Positions 10,760 to 23,025 of a stretch of DNA of 62,000 nt are shown one piece after another. This stretch comes from Symsagittifera roscoffensis. Its lineage: Eukaryota > Xenacoelomorpha > Acoela > Convolutidae. The translations under genes were made by a program, and so were the position numbers. The stretch lies in contig NC_087063.1 in the NCBI RefSeq assembly GCF_963678635.1, forward strand, positions 16,740,449 to 16,802,448, written 5' to 3'. The notes under the pieces are model-generated. The model did no database searches and was not told the DNA's origin. It worked only from the letters and a program-made list of their open reading frames with translations. Within the stretch, counting starts at the first letter, position 1. Each line of letters opens with the position of its first letter.

Positions 10760-11200
10760 TGTTTTTTAATTAGCGCTGCGCTCTTCAAATGAACGAACTG
10801 AACGGAACCAACTGCCAATATTCCAGAGAATATAATTTGTGGATCTTGTTTACTCACCTTTTTTGAACCTTTCTAATTATTTCACTTTTCATGTTTTTAG
10901 TGACCCAAACCTGGTAAAAAAAACTCAATTTGAAGGCGCTACTTCATATGTTAGTGGAGCCCACAAAAAATGCGGGTTCCGCTAACAATTTGCTCACAAC
11001 TGTGCGCTGCGCTCTTTAAGTGAACGAACTGAACAGAAAAAACTGCCAGTATTTCAGAGAACGTATTTTGTGGATCTTGTTAACCCCCTCTTTGAACTTT
11101 TCTAACTATTTCCCCTGCTCATGTTTTTTTAGTGACCCACACCTGCTAAAAAAAAAGACTTAATTGAAGACGCTACTTCATTTAATACTAGAATCCCTAA
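10760..11200. repeat. Pair of ~237-bp direct repeats (copy 1)
   Basis: GCGCTGCGCTCTTCAAATGA near 10766 and GCGCTGCGCTCTTTAAGTGA near 11003 each begin a block with CTGCCAATATTCCAGAGAA-like sequence, TGTGGATCTTGTT and GTGACCCAAACCTG-like sequence. The two are about 85-90 percent alike by eye. The second is followed by repeated GCGGATTCC motifs at 11200-11270. Confidence 0.8.
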
Positions 11201-11575
11201 AAAAATGCGGATTCCTCTAACAATTTGCTGATTCCGCTTACAATTTGCGGATTCCACTTACAATTGCGGGTTACGCAATAGAGCAGTTTTACCATACCTT
11301 ATATTAGTATTTCTTGTGGATAACAAAAACTGTTTCGAATTCCGCAAATTTTGTTGCCGATTCCTCAATTTCGCCTGTTTTTGAAACAGCACAAAGTTTT
11401 AGCAACTTGTTTGTGGAATCCAAAGCAGCCCAGAAGATTAAAGAAAAGTAGCATTAAAGCGGATTACGCGACAAATCTGATTTTGGCCTGTTGCGGAATT
11501 CGCTTAGAATTCACAAAACGCACAGTTTGGCACCATAATGTAATTTTCAAGTAGCCATTTTTGACGAAACTTTTT

Positions 11576-12120
11576 GTTTCGACTTTCGATTTGAAAGTAT
11601 CGGAATATTTGTGCTCGGGGTGGGTTTTTTTTTCAGACAAATTTCGACTTTTTACCTAGCCATTTTTGACGGATTTTTTTTTATATCATTTAAAAGGTAT
11701 TGTTGTTTTGAGCTTAAATTTGAAAAAAAATATTTCACCTGTGATCCTTTTTCGTAAAGTTATGGGGGTTTAAAGATTTCCATTTTGGCCAATTTGGGAC
11801 AATTAACGCGCGACATAGTTTGAGCTATTAACGTGTAAGCGGAGATTTAATCCGTCTCAGAAATTGTTTCAACTTGGTTGAAAGAAGCTTATTTGCCATA
11901 ATGGATTTGTTACAAGGAGCAAAATCTATCCTTTTGTATTTTATAAGGCGTGTGGGTAAGGCGTGTGGGGTGATGATTTTCATTAAAAAATTCAAATTTT
12001 AGAAAAAAAAAATTTTCACTTTGTTTTGTTTCATTGAATTTTTAATGTTATTACTGCTCCATAAACCTTAAAAGGCAGTCGGAACATTCAGGGCTTCGCC
12101 CTGATACGAGCAGTCTTGTT
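11576..12120 (+). mobile_element. Family A repeat (plus)
   Basis: It begins GTTTCGACTTTCGATTTGAA, a degraded 5' end, and ends with AGTCGGAAC, stem-loop CAGGGCTTCGCCCTG and GATACGAGCAGTCTTGTT. It includes the local 11-bp duplication of GGCGTGTGGGT near 11950. The next copy abuts it. Confidence 0.85.
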
Positions 12121-12645
12121 GTTTTTCTTCAGACAATTTTCGACTTTTTAACCAGCCATTTTTGACGAAATTTTCTTATATCATTCGAAAGCTATTGTTG
12201 TCCTGAGCTTAAATTTGAAAAGATATTCCACCTGTGATCTTTTTTCGTAAAGTTATGAGGGTTTAAAGATAACCGTTTTGGCCATTTTGACCAATTTGGG
12301 ACAATTAACGCGCGATATAATTAACGCGCGAGATTTAACGCGTCTTAGAAAGGGACAATTAACGCGCGAGATTTAATCCGTCTTAGAAATTGTTCCAAAT
12401 TGGTTGAACGAAGCTTATTTGCCATAATTGATTTCTTACATGGAGCAAAATCTATTGTTTTGTACTTAATTTGGCGTGTGGGGGGGATGATTTCCATAGA
12501 AACGTTTTCAAATTTTAGAAGAAAAACATTTTTCATTTTGTTTTATTTTATTTTATTTTTTATGTTGTTTATGTTATTACTGCTCCATAAACGTTAAAAG
12601 GCAGTCGGAACTTTCAGGGCTTCGCCCTGATACGAGCAATCTTGT
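12121..12645 (+). mobile_element. Family A repeat lacking the first ~50 bp
   Basis: It joins the previous copy as CTTGTT-GTTTTTCTTCAGAC, so the 5' palindrome is missing. Near 12300-12370 the hairpin region has been locally reduplicated (two CAATTAACGCGCGA segments). It ends AGTCGGAAC, CAGGGCTTCGCCCTG, GATACGAGCAATCTTGT. Confidence 0.85.
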
Positions 12646-12884
12646 CTCTTTTTATTTCGCCCTGATATGGGAAGTCTTGCTGCACATCAACCAAGATTGA
12701 TCATATCACGGCAAAACTCAGATACTTTAATTTCATTTAACTGAGATACTTTTTGCTTAAAACACTGACAAAGCTTTAATTTTTTGAATTTGATTTGTCT
12801 TTCCACATCATAGTTACTATTGAAAAGTATTCATGAAAGTTTGGATTTTAAAGCTATTTATTGGGACCAATTGAAATATATTAT

Positions 12885-13250
12885 CGTTCCGTGCTCGGGG
12901 TGAGTTTTTTTTTTCTTCAGACAAATTTCGACTTTTTAAATAGCCATTTGTGACTGGATTTTTTTATATCATTCGAAAGGTATTGTATTCCTGAGCTCAA
13001 ACTTGAAAAGATATTTCACCTGTGATCATTTTTCGTTAAGTTATGGGGGTTTAAAGATTGCCATTTTGGCCAATTTGGGACAATTAACGCGCGATATATT
13101 TCGCGCTATTAACGCGTAAGCGTAGATTTAATCCGTCTTAGAAATCGTTCCAAATTGGTTGAAAGAAGCTTATTTGCCATAACTGATTTGTTACTAGAAG
13201 CTAAATTTATCACTTTGTAAAAAAACTTTGAGATTTTTTGTGAAAATCAT
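12885..13250 (+). mobile_element. Family A repeat spanning the duplication junction
   Basis: This copy starts at CGTTCCGTGCTCGGGGTGAG. It matches 16100 onward as far as the CGCGCGATAT hairpin, and from about 13115 it matches 9890 onward. It therefore contains the join between the two 3.2 kb copies, pointing to recombination inside family A sequence. Confidence 0.8.
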
Positions 13251-13329
13251 CCCCCCCCCACACGCCATATAAAGTACAAAGTGATAAATTTAGCTTCTAG
13301 TAATAAATCAGTTATGGCAAATAAGCTTC

Positions 13330-13804
13330 TCAAATACTGCATCTCAAAAACTGACAAAATGGATTCCACTTACATTTAGCGGAATACGCTTATAGTTGTG
13401 GAATCCAAAAAAAACAAGACTGCTCGTATCAGGGCGAAGCCCTGAATGTTCCGACTGCCTTTTAAGGTCTATGAAGCAGAAATCTGATGAAAAAATTAAA
13501 TATAAAAAACAATGAAAAAAAATAATAATAAAAAAACTTTGAGATTTTTTGTGAAAATCATCCTCCCCCCCCCCCCCCCCCCCCCCCACACGCCATATAA
13601 AGTACAATTTTTTTTTTTCATTTTTTTTTATATTTAATTGTTTCATCAGATTTCTGCTTCATAGACCTTAAAAGGCAGTCGGAACATTCAGGGCTTCGCC
13701 CTGATACGAGCAGTCTTGTTTTTTTTTTGGATTCCACAACTATAAGCGTATTCCGCCAAATGTAAGTGGAATCCATTTTGTCAGTTTTTGAGATGCAGTA
13801 TTTG
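13330..13804. repeat. Large inverted repeat around a 23-C tract (copy 2)
   Basis: Same structure as at 10105-10579, with arms of about 195 bp and a 23-base C tract at 13565-13587. The equal C-tract length in the two copies again indicates a young duplication. Confidence 0.88.
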
Positions 13805-13984
13805 AGATGCAATTATAGTTGAACTGGAAATTGGAACAAACTGAACCAAACCTATTGTCAGCATGTGAGACTTGAACTGAATGAAACATATTTTCAGCCT
13901 TTGATGTTTGATGTCGATTTCAGCCTTTGATGTTTGATGCAGTAGATTGGAATGAACGGACCGAAACGTATTGTCAATAGTTGT

Positions 13985-14425
13985 TGTTTTTTAATTAGCG
14001 CTGCGCTCTTCAAATGAACGAACTGAACGGAACCAACTGCCAATATTCCAGAGAATATAATTTGTGGATCTTGTTTACTCACCTTTTTTGAACCTTTCTA
14101 ATTATTTCACTTTTCATGTTTTTAGTGACCCAAACCTGGTAAAAAAAACTCAATTTGAAGGCGCTACTTCATATGTTAGTGGAGCCCACAAAAAATGCGG
14201 GTTCCGCTAACAATTTGCTCACAACTGTGCGCTGCGCTCTTTAAGTGAACGAACTGAACAGAAAAAACTGCCAGTATTTCAGAGAACGTATTTTGTGGAT
14301 CTTGTTAACCCCCTCTTTGAACTTTTCTAACTATTTCCCCTGCTCATGTTTTTTTAGTGACCCACACCTGCTAAAAAAAAAGACTTAATTGAAGACGCTA
14401 CTTCATTTAATACTAGAATCCCTAA
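13985..14425. repeat. Pair of ~237-bp direct repeats (copy 2)
   Basis: Second copy of the block at 10760-11200, with the same landmarks GCGCTGCGCTCTTCAAATGA and GCGCTGCGCTCTTTAAGTGA. Confidence 0.8.
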
Positions 14426-14800
14426 AAAAATGCGGATTCCTCTAACAATTTGCTGATTCCGCTTACAATTTGCGGATTCCACTTACAATTGCGGGTTACG
14501 CAATAGAGCAGTTTTACCATACCTTATATTAGTATTTCTTGTGGATAACAAAAACTGTTTCGAATTCCGCAAATTTTGTTGCCGATTCCTCAATTTCGCC
14601 TGTTTTTGAAACAGCACAAAGTTTTAGCAACTTGTTTGTGGAATCCAAAGCAGCCCAGAAGATTAAAGAAAAGTAGCATTAAAGCGGATTACGCGACAAA
14701 TCTGATTTTGGCCTGTTGCGGAATTCGCTTAGAATTCACAAAACGCACAGTTTGGCACCATAATGTAATTTTCAAGTAGCCATTTTTGACGAAACTTTTT

Positions 14801-15333
14801 GTTTCGACTTTCGATTTGAAAGTATCGGAATATTTGTGCTCGGGGTGGGTTTTTTTTTCAGACAAATTTCGACTTTTTACCTAGCCATTTTTGACGGATT
14901 TTTTTTTATATCATTTAAAAGGTATTGTTGTTTTGAGCTTAAATTTGAAAAAAAAATATTTCATCTGTGATCCTTTTTCGTAAAGTTATGGGGGTTTAAA
15001 GATTTCCATTTTGGCCAATTTGGGACAATTAACGCGCGACATAGTTTGAGCTATTAACGTGTAAGCGGAGATTTAATCCGTCTCAGAAATTGTTTCAACT
15101 TGGTTGAAAGAAGCTTATTTGCCATAATGGATTTGTTACAAGGAGCAAAATCTATCCTTTTGTATTTTATAAGGCGTGTGGGGTGATGATTTTCATTAAA
15201 AAATTCAAATTTTAGAAAAAAAAATTTTTTCACTTTGTTTTGTTTCATTGAATTTTTAATGTTATTACTGCTCCATAAACCTTAAAAGGCAGTCGGAACA
15301 TTCAGGGCTTCGCCCTGATACGAGCAGTCTTGT
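14801..15333 (+). mobile_element. Family A repeat (plus)
   Basis: Counterpart of 11576-12120 in the second 3.2 kb copy, without the 11-bp GGCGTGTGGGT gain. It ends at GAGCAGTCTTGTT and abuts the next copy. Confidence 0.85.
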
Positions 15334-15859
15334 TGTTTTTCTTCAGACAATTTTCGACTTTTTAACCAGCCATTTTTGACGAAATTTTCTTATATCATTC
15401 GAAAGCTATTGTTGTCCTGAGCTTAAATTTGAAAAGATATTCCACCTGTGATCTTTTTTCGTAAAGTTATGAGGGTTTAAAGATAACCGTTTTGGCCATT
15501 TTGACCAATTTGGGACAATTAACGCGCGATATAATTAACGCGCGAGATTTAACGCGTCTTAGAAAGGGACAATTAACGCGCGAGATTTAATCCGTCTTAG
15601 AAATTGTTCCAAATTGGTTGAACGAAGCTTATTTGCCATAATTGATTTCTTACATGGAGCAAAATCTATTGTTTTGTACTTAATTTGGCGTGTGGGGGGG
15701 ATGATTTCCATAGAAACGTTTTCAAATTTTAGAAGAAAAACATTTTTCATTTTGTTTTATTTTATTTTATTTTTTATGTTGTTTATGTTATTACTGCTCC
15801 ATAAACGTTAAAAGGCAGTCGGAACTTTCAGGGCTTCGCCCTGATACGAGCAATCTTGT
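15334..15859 (+). mobile_element. Family A repeat lacking the first ~50 bp
   Basis: Counterpart of 12121-12645, including the same internal reduplication of the CAATTAACGCGCGA segment and the variant 3' end GAGCAATCTTGT. Confidence 0.85.
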
Positions 15860-16099
15860 CTCTTTTTATTTCGCCCTGATATGGGAAGTCTTGCTGCACA
15901 TCAACCAAGATTGATCATATCACGGCAAAACTCAGATACTTTAATTTCATTTAACTGAGATACTTTTTGCTTAAAACACTGACAAAGCTTTAATTTTTTG
16001 AATTTGATTTGTCTTTCCACATCATAGTTACTATTGAAAAGTATTCATGAAAGTTTGGATTTTAAAGCTATTTATTGGGACCAATTGAAATATATTATC

Positions 16100-16613
16100 G
16101 TTCCGTGCTCGGGGTGAGTTTTTTTTTTCTTCAGACAAATTTCGACTTTTTAAATAGCCATTTGTGACTAGATTTTTTTATATCATTCGAAAGGTATTGT
16201 ATTCCTGAGCTCAAACTTGAAAAGATATTTCACCTGTGATCATTTTTCGTTAAGTTATGGGGGTTTAAAGATTGCCATTTTGGCCAATTTGGGACAATTA
16301 ACGCGCGATATGTTTCGCGCTATTAACGCGTAAGCGGAGAGTTAATCCGTCTTAGAAATGGTTCCAAAATGGTTAAAAGAAGTTTATTTGCCATAATTGG
16401 TTCGTTTCAAGTTTCAAGGAGCAAAATCTATCCTTTTGTACTTTATATGGCTTGTGGGGGGATGATTTTCATAAAAAATTTCAAATTTTAGAAAAATTTT
16501 TTTTTTTCATTTTGTTTTATTTCATTGAATTTTTTTTTTGTTATTACTGCTCCATAAACCTTAAAAGGCAGTCGGAACATTCAGGGCTTCGCCCTGATAC
16601 GAGCAGTCTTGTT
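16100..16613 (+). mobile_element. Family A repeat (plus)
   Basis: Starts at CGTTCCGTGCTCGGGGTGAG. It is complete through AGTCGGAAC, stem-loop CAGGGCTTCGCCCTG and GAGCAGTCTTGTT. The second 3.2 kb copy ends within it, near the central hairpin. Confidence 0.85.
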
Positions 16614-17062
16614 GTTTTTCTTCAGACAAATTTCGACTTTTTAACTAGCCATTTTTGACGGAATTTTTTTATATCATTCGAAAAATATTGTTGTCCTGAG
16701 CTCAAATTTGAAAAGATATTTCACCTGTGATCATTTTCCGCGGAGTTACGGGGGTTTAAAGATTGCCATTTTGGCCAATTCGAGACAATTAACGCGCGAT
16801 ATATTTCGCGCTATTAACGCGTAAGCGGAGAGTTAATCCGTCTTAGAAATCGTTCCAAATTGGTTAAAAGAAGCTTATTTGCCATAATGGATTTGTTACA
16901 AGGAGCGAAATCTATCCTTTTGTATTTTATATCGCGTGTGGGGGGATAATTTTTTTTCATTTTGTTTTGTTTCATTGAATTTTTTTAATGTTATTACTGC
17001 TTCATAAACCCTAAAAGGCAGTCGGAACATTCAGGGCTTCGCCCTGATACGAGCAGTCTTGT
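16614..17062 (+). mobile_element. Family A repeat lacking the first ~50 bp
   Basis: Joined head-to-tail to the previous copy at CTTGTT-GTTTTTCTTCAGAC. The A-rich part after the G-run is shortened. It ends CAGGGCTTCGCCCTG, GATACGAGCAGTCTTGTT, then unique sequence. Confidence 0.85.
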
Positions 17063-18654
17063 TTCAATGTGGATTTGTTTTGAGTGCAGAATGATTAGCA
17101 GCGCTCAAATAACTTGTTGCGGTAATAACTTGTTGCTCAAACAGCTTGTTAATTGTGCGCATTTTTAAATCTAAAAGTTGGGCCAAATTGGCAGTTTGAA
17201 AAGGTTCCATGTTTTACTAAAATTCTTTGAAAAATATTAGTTTGATCGCCGAAAGGTATGAATATAAAAGACAGCCCAAGCAAAAAGTCATCTCTATTTT
17301 CAAATTTTTGAATGTTTATACTCAAAACTAACCAATCTGAAACAACATGTCAGAATTTTACATTGCTTTTATGGGATTTTTTTGTGAAAAGTTTTGAAGT
17401 TATATTAAAACCTTCATTGAGAGTTTAAAGTACTGACGGAGCATTCAAGGTTTTGTCATGTCTTTCAAAATTGGATCGTACTGAGGGTGTTTACATGTAA
17501 CTGCTGGCGTATCATCATTATCTGTTGAAATTCCCGAAGGCTCTTTACGTCAGCATATTAGAAATATAACTTCGCTGTGTGGTGCGCAGTGTTTCTTTTT
17601 GTTCTCTTTTTGACGTGGATTCTGCATAGCGTGTCGCCCCAAATTAACCTCAGCAGTACAATGATTGATTGGGTGAGACAAGCTGACCCATTTCAGATAG
17701 CCGGCAGCAAAGGCGGTTGGCAAGATATCTATGGTGACGCAAATAGCATCCATCTGATGTCTTTACAAATTAGACAATAAAATTAGATGAAAATTTTTGA
17801 TGTGTTTAATTTCCGCTTAGAACTACAGATGCAGGTTGTTGGAGCAAAAAGTTAATCATGCGTTCTTAAGCACTTCCTGTTTGGCTACGGTTAGATTGTT
17901 CCAAACACCTCCAACGGATGGAATGGAACTTTGGCCTCCACAAAGAAACGTCAGATGGCGCCGAATGATATTCTAGATTTTGGCTCTTTAAGTTTTGTAA
18001 TTCGGGCTCTAAAAAAAGAAATATTTCCACTGCTTCGGAATCAGTACTTTGAATATTTCCGAAATATTTCCACTGCTTCGGAATCATTTTCACCAGGAGG
18101 CTAGAAATGTATTGGTTTTCCGTTTTCTAATACATCAATCATTTTCAACTTCGTTTTAAATTTATCGACGGTAAATGGACGTATATTGATATTCTGAGAA
18201 AATGGTGTGATACTATGTAACAACAATAGCATGTTGCTGTAAGAGCAGCATGGGAAGCTCCGATGAAAGAGATCATTTCGGAAAAAAAACTAAAAATAAT
18301 CATAAAAATTTAACGTACGAAAATTTTGATTTTTTTTTTTTCATTTTTTTTTCGTTTAGCTTTTAGCGGGATTAAACTCAGGATATAATTAGCCAAACAA
18401 GATATTACTAACCTAAACAACGCAAGAAAATTACGGCAAACCTCTTCTTTTTCTTTTTTAATCTCTCTAATCCACTCCTCCGCTCTAAGTTAGTCTGAAA
18501 AAAAGTAAAACTGAGCTCCATAAAAACGCTTTGAAGCTCGTTGGTTAACAACATCAGACAAAAGTTCATGATTCCAATAAACTTCAAAAACAACATTTTG
18601 TTTTTGGAACATTTTACTCCAAAAGGTCCTTGTGACTGTCAAACAAAGTTATAC
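17063..18654. other. Non-coding, nothing firmly recognised
   Basis: Mostly unique-looking sequence. A short direct duplication, TATTTCCACTGCTTCGGAATCA, occurs near 18022 and 18066. Overlapping open frames of about 67 codons on both strands near 17550-17780 have no splice context or family resemblance that I can see. Confidence 0.4.
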
Positions 18655-18885
18655 ACAGAGGTGAAGCTGCGCATTACAAACATTTCCGAGAACACGAACA
18701 AAATGCAGCTCCATCAAATGAAGTAGGAAAATTAGAAATAAATTTCGAGTTAGCAAAAACTCGGCTACGTATAGGATTTGTATCTGCGACCTACTGCAAT
18801 CAAGAGATTTTGAGTTTCACGCACTATCTTTTCAGCTACACAAGCTTAACAACCGTTAAACACTAGTCACAAATATTGCAGCTAC
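18655..18885 (-). mobile_element. tRNA-headed SINE-like repeat
   Basis: On the minus strand the segment begins with a box A-like GTAGCTGAAAAGATAGTG and, about 45 nt later, a box B-like GGTCGCAGATACAAATCC. It continues into a body with CGAGTTTTTGCTAACTCGA and GCTGCATTTTGTTCGTGTTC. The same arrangement occurs at 51225-51430. The head resembles a tRNA and is too degenerate to be a functional tRNA gene. Confidence 0.6.
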
Positions 18886-19235
18886 ATGTGATTACAAATT
18901 GCTAATGCGATTCAGCCTCAAATACAAAGAGACCTAATTTTGCAAATAATAATTGGGAATATAACAAACTGAAGACATAAACACTAAGTTTGCATGCAAC
19001 AAATCGTAAAGCATAGGGCCACATTAAGTTTAAACTACGCATGTCATAAAAAATGCTAGATATTTTGGATGAGAAAATTTCTGAAATCGACCATTCAAAA
19101 TTTTCAAGTTGTTCGAAACAAATCATTTTTTTCGGTTCATTTGATGAACTAAAATAGCCTCAATTGTGTTAACTTATTACTATTCGAATGTCAAAGCACA
19201 TGCTGTTAAAAACCTGTAAAGGTGCCAAAAACCGG

Positions 19236-19320
19236 AAACAAAAATTGCGACTTAGGTTCGGAAAAAAAGAAGGTTCGTACTAACAAACTCGCTTTGCAAG
19301 TGTAAACATGTTTGTCTAAT
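19236..19320. repeat. Short dispersed repeat
   Basis: TTGCGACTTAGGTTCGGAAA, GAAGGTTCGTACTAACA and GCAAGTGTAAACATG are shared, in this order, with segments near 3095-3175 and 51508-51580. Two of the three copies lie just beyond the tRNA-like head of a SINE-like repeat. Confidence 0.6.
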
Positions 19321-19849
19321 TGCAAACTTTTTATTCATTTTTTTTGAATTCTTCATCGTTGGATTTCTGTTTCACCTTCTATTCTTCTTTTTGTAATTCT
19401 TCAATTACTATTTGTTCAAACTCTATGGTTTTTTCTCGTGTCGTATGTGTTGATTCTTGTCTTGATGTAGAGCTCACCAAAAACATTTGCAGAAGTCTAC
19501 ATTTAGGTCAGAATGTCTAAGGCTTGTGTGAAGGAAAATCTTTTGAAATTTCAAAAAAAATCAAGCTAACAAGGAGAGCAATGACTTAGACTCCCAAAAA
19601 TAGCAAGTGAAGAAAAAAAATATTAGCTTACTCGGGTGAATACGAAAAAATTGGTAAATTAGGTCAGGAAAAGCTGTTATTTTATATAACTTAGGTGAAG
19701 CAATCAAAAAATAATGCGGCAAATATATGCTTTTGTAATAACAAACAAACAATTATGAGGGCTTAGAAGAGTACAAAGCAGTAAAAAAGCCAGAGAAATC
19801 ACTCTTTGGGAAAAATTTTGGGCAATTTGACTAGTGGCCGTATTTCCAA

Positions 19850-22800
19850 ACCCTGACTAGTCTGGACTGCCACCTATCCTACTGTGGTGTACAACCTTCT
19901 AGCACCCAGACAAGATCATAAGCTTCCAAGTGGTTATAGACCGTTTTTTTGCTCGGCGATTGCAGAGAAGGAAATGATTCTGGGTGAAGGGCAAAAATTC
20001 CTTGATGTCTCCAGGAATGATTTTCTCATAGACGCGAGTTCATTCTGGATTCCATTACACAAACGAAGAAGTTCAGCGGGTTATCTAGCAAGGTTTATGA
20101 ACCAAAACTTGTTGAGAGACAACTTGATGAACCAAGCTGGTCGCTCCCAGCTGCCATAAAAATGACAGGCGGCTGGCGGTTGGGTAAACTAATCCATATC
20201 TATTGCCATGAGCAGTACTTTGTTTTTGAAACCAGTGTTTTAGGCTAATTTGTTCACTGATCCGTTGTCTGATCCGTTGTCTTTAGACAAACTTGGTAAG
20301 AGTTCCAAGTGTACCGCTCATAAAACCAAACAGGCATAGAGAAATCTAAATCTCAAAAATAAGTTTTGTTGCTGCTAATCGGTAAAAGTCCCAAAAATTC
20401 TAGTCCAGTAGTGTAATTGGAAAGTGATTCGTTGTCGGTAATTGGTCCTTTGGGGGGTCTGACAAAAATGGAGAGGAAGTTTTCTGCAGTTTTCTACGAC
20501 AAGATACCTTATTTCGTATCCCCTGCTTTATAGTGAAACGACAGCGGAGGATCCCATAGTTTTCCCTTAAAACGCTACGTGTTTCTGCACTTCTAGGCTG
20601 TTCTCTATGTGAGTTCCTTTCACATGCAATTGACGACATGATTGATCCACTTAAAATGATGAAATTTAACGTTATCACTTGTGGTGCTTTAGACAATCGA
20701 ACACGAGCACGAATGAGGTCGATATTGTCGATAAAAGGGGAAAATGTTTAATGTCTATTTAGTGGATAACAATTAGTGGTTTAAATCAGTGTGATCTAAT
20801 ACGAAATCATATTTGTGATAGAATCTTATCAGGTAACTGTACATTTTTACATGATGAGCCAATTGTACGTCAAAAATGCGCTTCCTAGACTTGTTGACAA
20901 AAAAGTCACAAAATGTACCTGGTCTTTTAACAAGCATGAGCGATTCGAGAGTACAAATATTAGCAGAGCAGATGATGGCTAAGGTTCGATTTAGTTGAAG
21001 TAGAACTTGTCGGGGCCAAAAATATTGTTCCCTCTTGAGACAAAACGGTGGTTCCTGCAACCAGCGTGTCTTAATTATCAAATGATCCACTGTATAATCC
21101 GTAGCGACAACATTTTGATGAAAAGTTTTTTAATCGTGAGGTTTGAAGTTGTTCGAATTTTTTGTTAGTCTTTTGTTTGAATTTTGATGCGTTCTCAACC
21201 AACACAGGAAAATAGTGATGTCTGACTAAACATACCCGTTACAAATTTTTTGAAATCTGACTCTTCAATAATGAATTGAGCCAATTGCTAGTAATTGAGC
21301 CAATTCTGTAGCCAGCCGCTTGCAGCTCTATGTTAAGTATCGTCATAGGCTTTAAGTGAGTGATTTGTGCTTTACTACGCAATACTATCTACTTCTGCTT
21401 CACTATGCTTTACTATTTACTAAGTTTTGAGAAATGCGAAAACTCGCAACTATCGTTCTCGAATAGACTGTTGTTTTGGATGAACGCGTTCCGGTTCTCC
21501 TATAGGTTTAGCTGGAAGCACAGTTTTAATTGGTTTTTTTGGTAACTGAACTTTCGGATTGTCAATCGTTTTGCTAATGATAGCCAGTGTTACGAGTTCC
21601 TACTATTCTTACTCTTTCACCAGGGACTAAATTGTAGGCTTTTCTCAGAACGCGTTGAATCCGAGTGGCTTTTTTCCTTTGCTGACTGCGCCGTGAAGGA
21701 AATAAGGAGCGTATCCTAATACCAGAACTTGAGGATTCTGAAATTCAAAGGTTAGAGATGTCTCTATATGCGAATAGAGTAATTGAAACCATTACTCGTA
21801 ATTGAACTCAAAAGTTTTAAATGAGGTAACGGTTCGATTGTAGCCTGTCAATTTGACCTGGATAATTTTTTCATTCAGTTCTTGGATTTGCAAAATTAAC
21901 ATTACTGAAATCGATAGACTAGTCATTGTCAACCAGATAGTGTGACTCAATTTAACATTAATAGAAACCAATTGCTTTTTCAAATAGTGAAGTACTTCAG
22001 AGAGCAAAAATTCAATTAGTTGCAGTCGTCAAATATGGGGCGAAATGTCACATGTGTTTGTTCGAAGTTTTTTCTGAAATATTGCTGTTTTGAACAGCAA
22101 AATTGACATGTTGACATAACACTAGCGACTTTCTTATGCGTTTTTTTTCGGAAGCGAATTAATAAAATTTGCTGTCATCAAGAATTATTCTCGTAGAGTT
22201 CGATCAAAAATTAAGGAACTTACATGCAGACTTGAGAGTATATGCCCATTTAGTCCGATAAAAGCTCAAAATTTGAATTTATTTTGGCTTCGAGAATGCA
22301 TCTATATCATTCTAACAGTGTTGCGTTGCGTTAGGTAGTTTATCCAGAAGCAAAAATAGAATTATTGTAGTGCAAATTCCATGAACAAAATTCAGCTTCC
22401 TGGAGGTGTCTACAGTAGTGAAAGAACACGTATGTTCCGGTTGATTCAGACTAGATAATCAGAAACTGTTTGGTCTATCAAGGAAGATGTTCAATGATTT
22501 TAGCGGTCTAAAATTTGCAAAAGGGCTTCTTTGTTAAAAAACGCAAAAGCGGCTGTTTCTTCGTGGGTTTCATCATAAACACTGTTGAGTTACGCTGTTT
22601 CGCTTCTTAGTAGAGATTGTAGGTGATTCGGTTTTTGGTAAATTTCATCGATGATGGATTGATGATGAACTGAGTACAGTGAAGCATTGTAGCCACTTTT
22701 AAGAATCATTGTCGTAAGTTGCAAACTGTAGCTTAGACAATGACTTTTTGGAGCAATGAGACATTAAGATGTTAGCGAAATTCAGTTTCGTGCTCGAATA

Positions 22801-23025
22801 TTTTATTGTGGGTTGTTGAAAAACGATGGTTTCTAATAGTGTTAAAACGGGGATCGAAGAAAGTGTTCAGTTGGATCAAAAGATATTTGAGTGTAATTTT
22901 CAATTTAAATTGTCAATGTTTTGTTCAAACGCGCGCATAAATGTTTGTTCTGATATGATGCATGAGAAAAATTAAATTGAACAAAATGCGAAAGTTGTCT
23001 TCGCTGATTCGTGGGTCTTTGAAGT
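19850..23025 (-). pseudogene. Decayed BEL/Pao retrotransposon pol region
   Basis: Minus-strand relic with frame breaks, read 5' to 3' from right to left. Around 21090-20960 is a WLQEPPFCLKREQYFWP stretch like the W-x-G-P/W-P segment after RNase H in BEL/Pao pol, followed near 20900-20830 by an FVNKSRKRIFDVQLAHHV segment where these elements have the K-L-x-R-V-T-A stretch. Near 20580-20400 is LRENYGILRCR, then CRRKL and a Pro-rich tail, the degraded integrase zinc (H2C2) region. At about 20190-20030 lies PAACHFYGSWERPAWFIK, then a stop and PAELLRLCNGIQNELAS, matching the integrase end (H-x-G-G-x-W-E-R-L-V; E-L-L-T-x-x-x-x-I-E-A). Stops and frameshifts interrupt all of it. Reverse transcriptase is not recognisable and the space left for it is short, so internal deletion is likely. 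No LTR pair found. Confidence 0.75.

Larger units (their letters stand above)
9890..13115. repeat. 3.2 kb tandem duplication, copy 1
   Basis: Sequence from about 9890 recurs about 3225 bp further on with only scattered differences. After an 11-bp tandem gain near 11950 in this copy (GGCGTGTGGGT repeated) the offset becomes 3214. The unit contains a large inverted repeat, a pair of ~237-bp direct repeats and two family A copies. Both outer edges lie in family A sequence. The small open frames shared by the two copies run through poly-C or repeat sequence and are not genes. Confidence 0.92.
13116..16330. repeat. 3.2 kb tandem duplication, copy 2
   Basis: Near-identical to 9890-13115, with sparse single-base changes and the 11-bp indel already noted. 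Order of contents is the same: inverted repeat, 25-bp pair, ~237-bp pair, two family A copies and a unique stretch with CAACCAAGATTGATCATATC. The very low divergence implies a recent event or ongoing homogenisation. Confidence 0.92.

Noticed and set aside
11351-11554. 67-codon frame duplicated at 14576
   Set aside because: It is conserved between the copies only because the 3.2 kb block is a recent duplication; no coding signature.
19884-20159. 91-codon plus-strand frame
   Set aside because: It is the antisense shadow of the degraded BEL/Pao integrase end on the minus strand.
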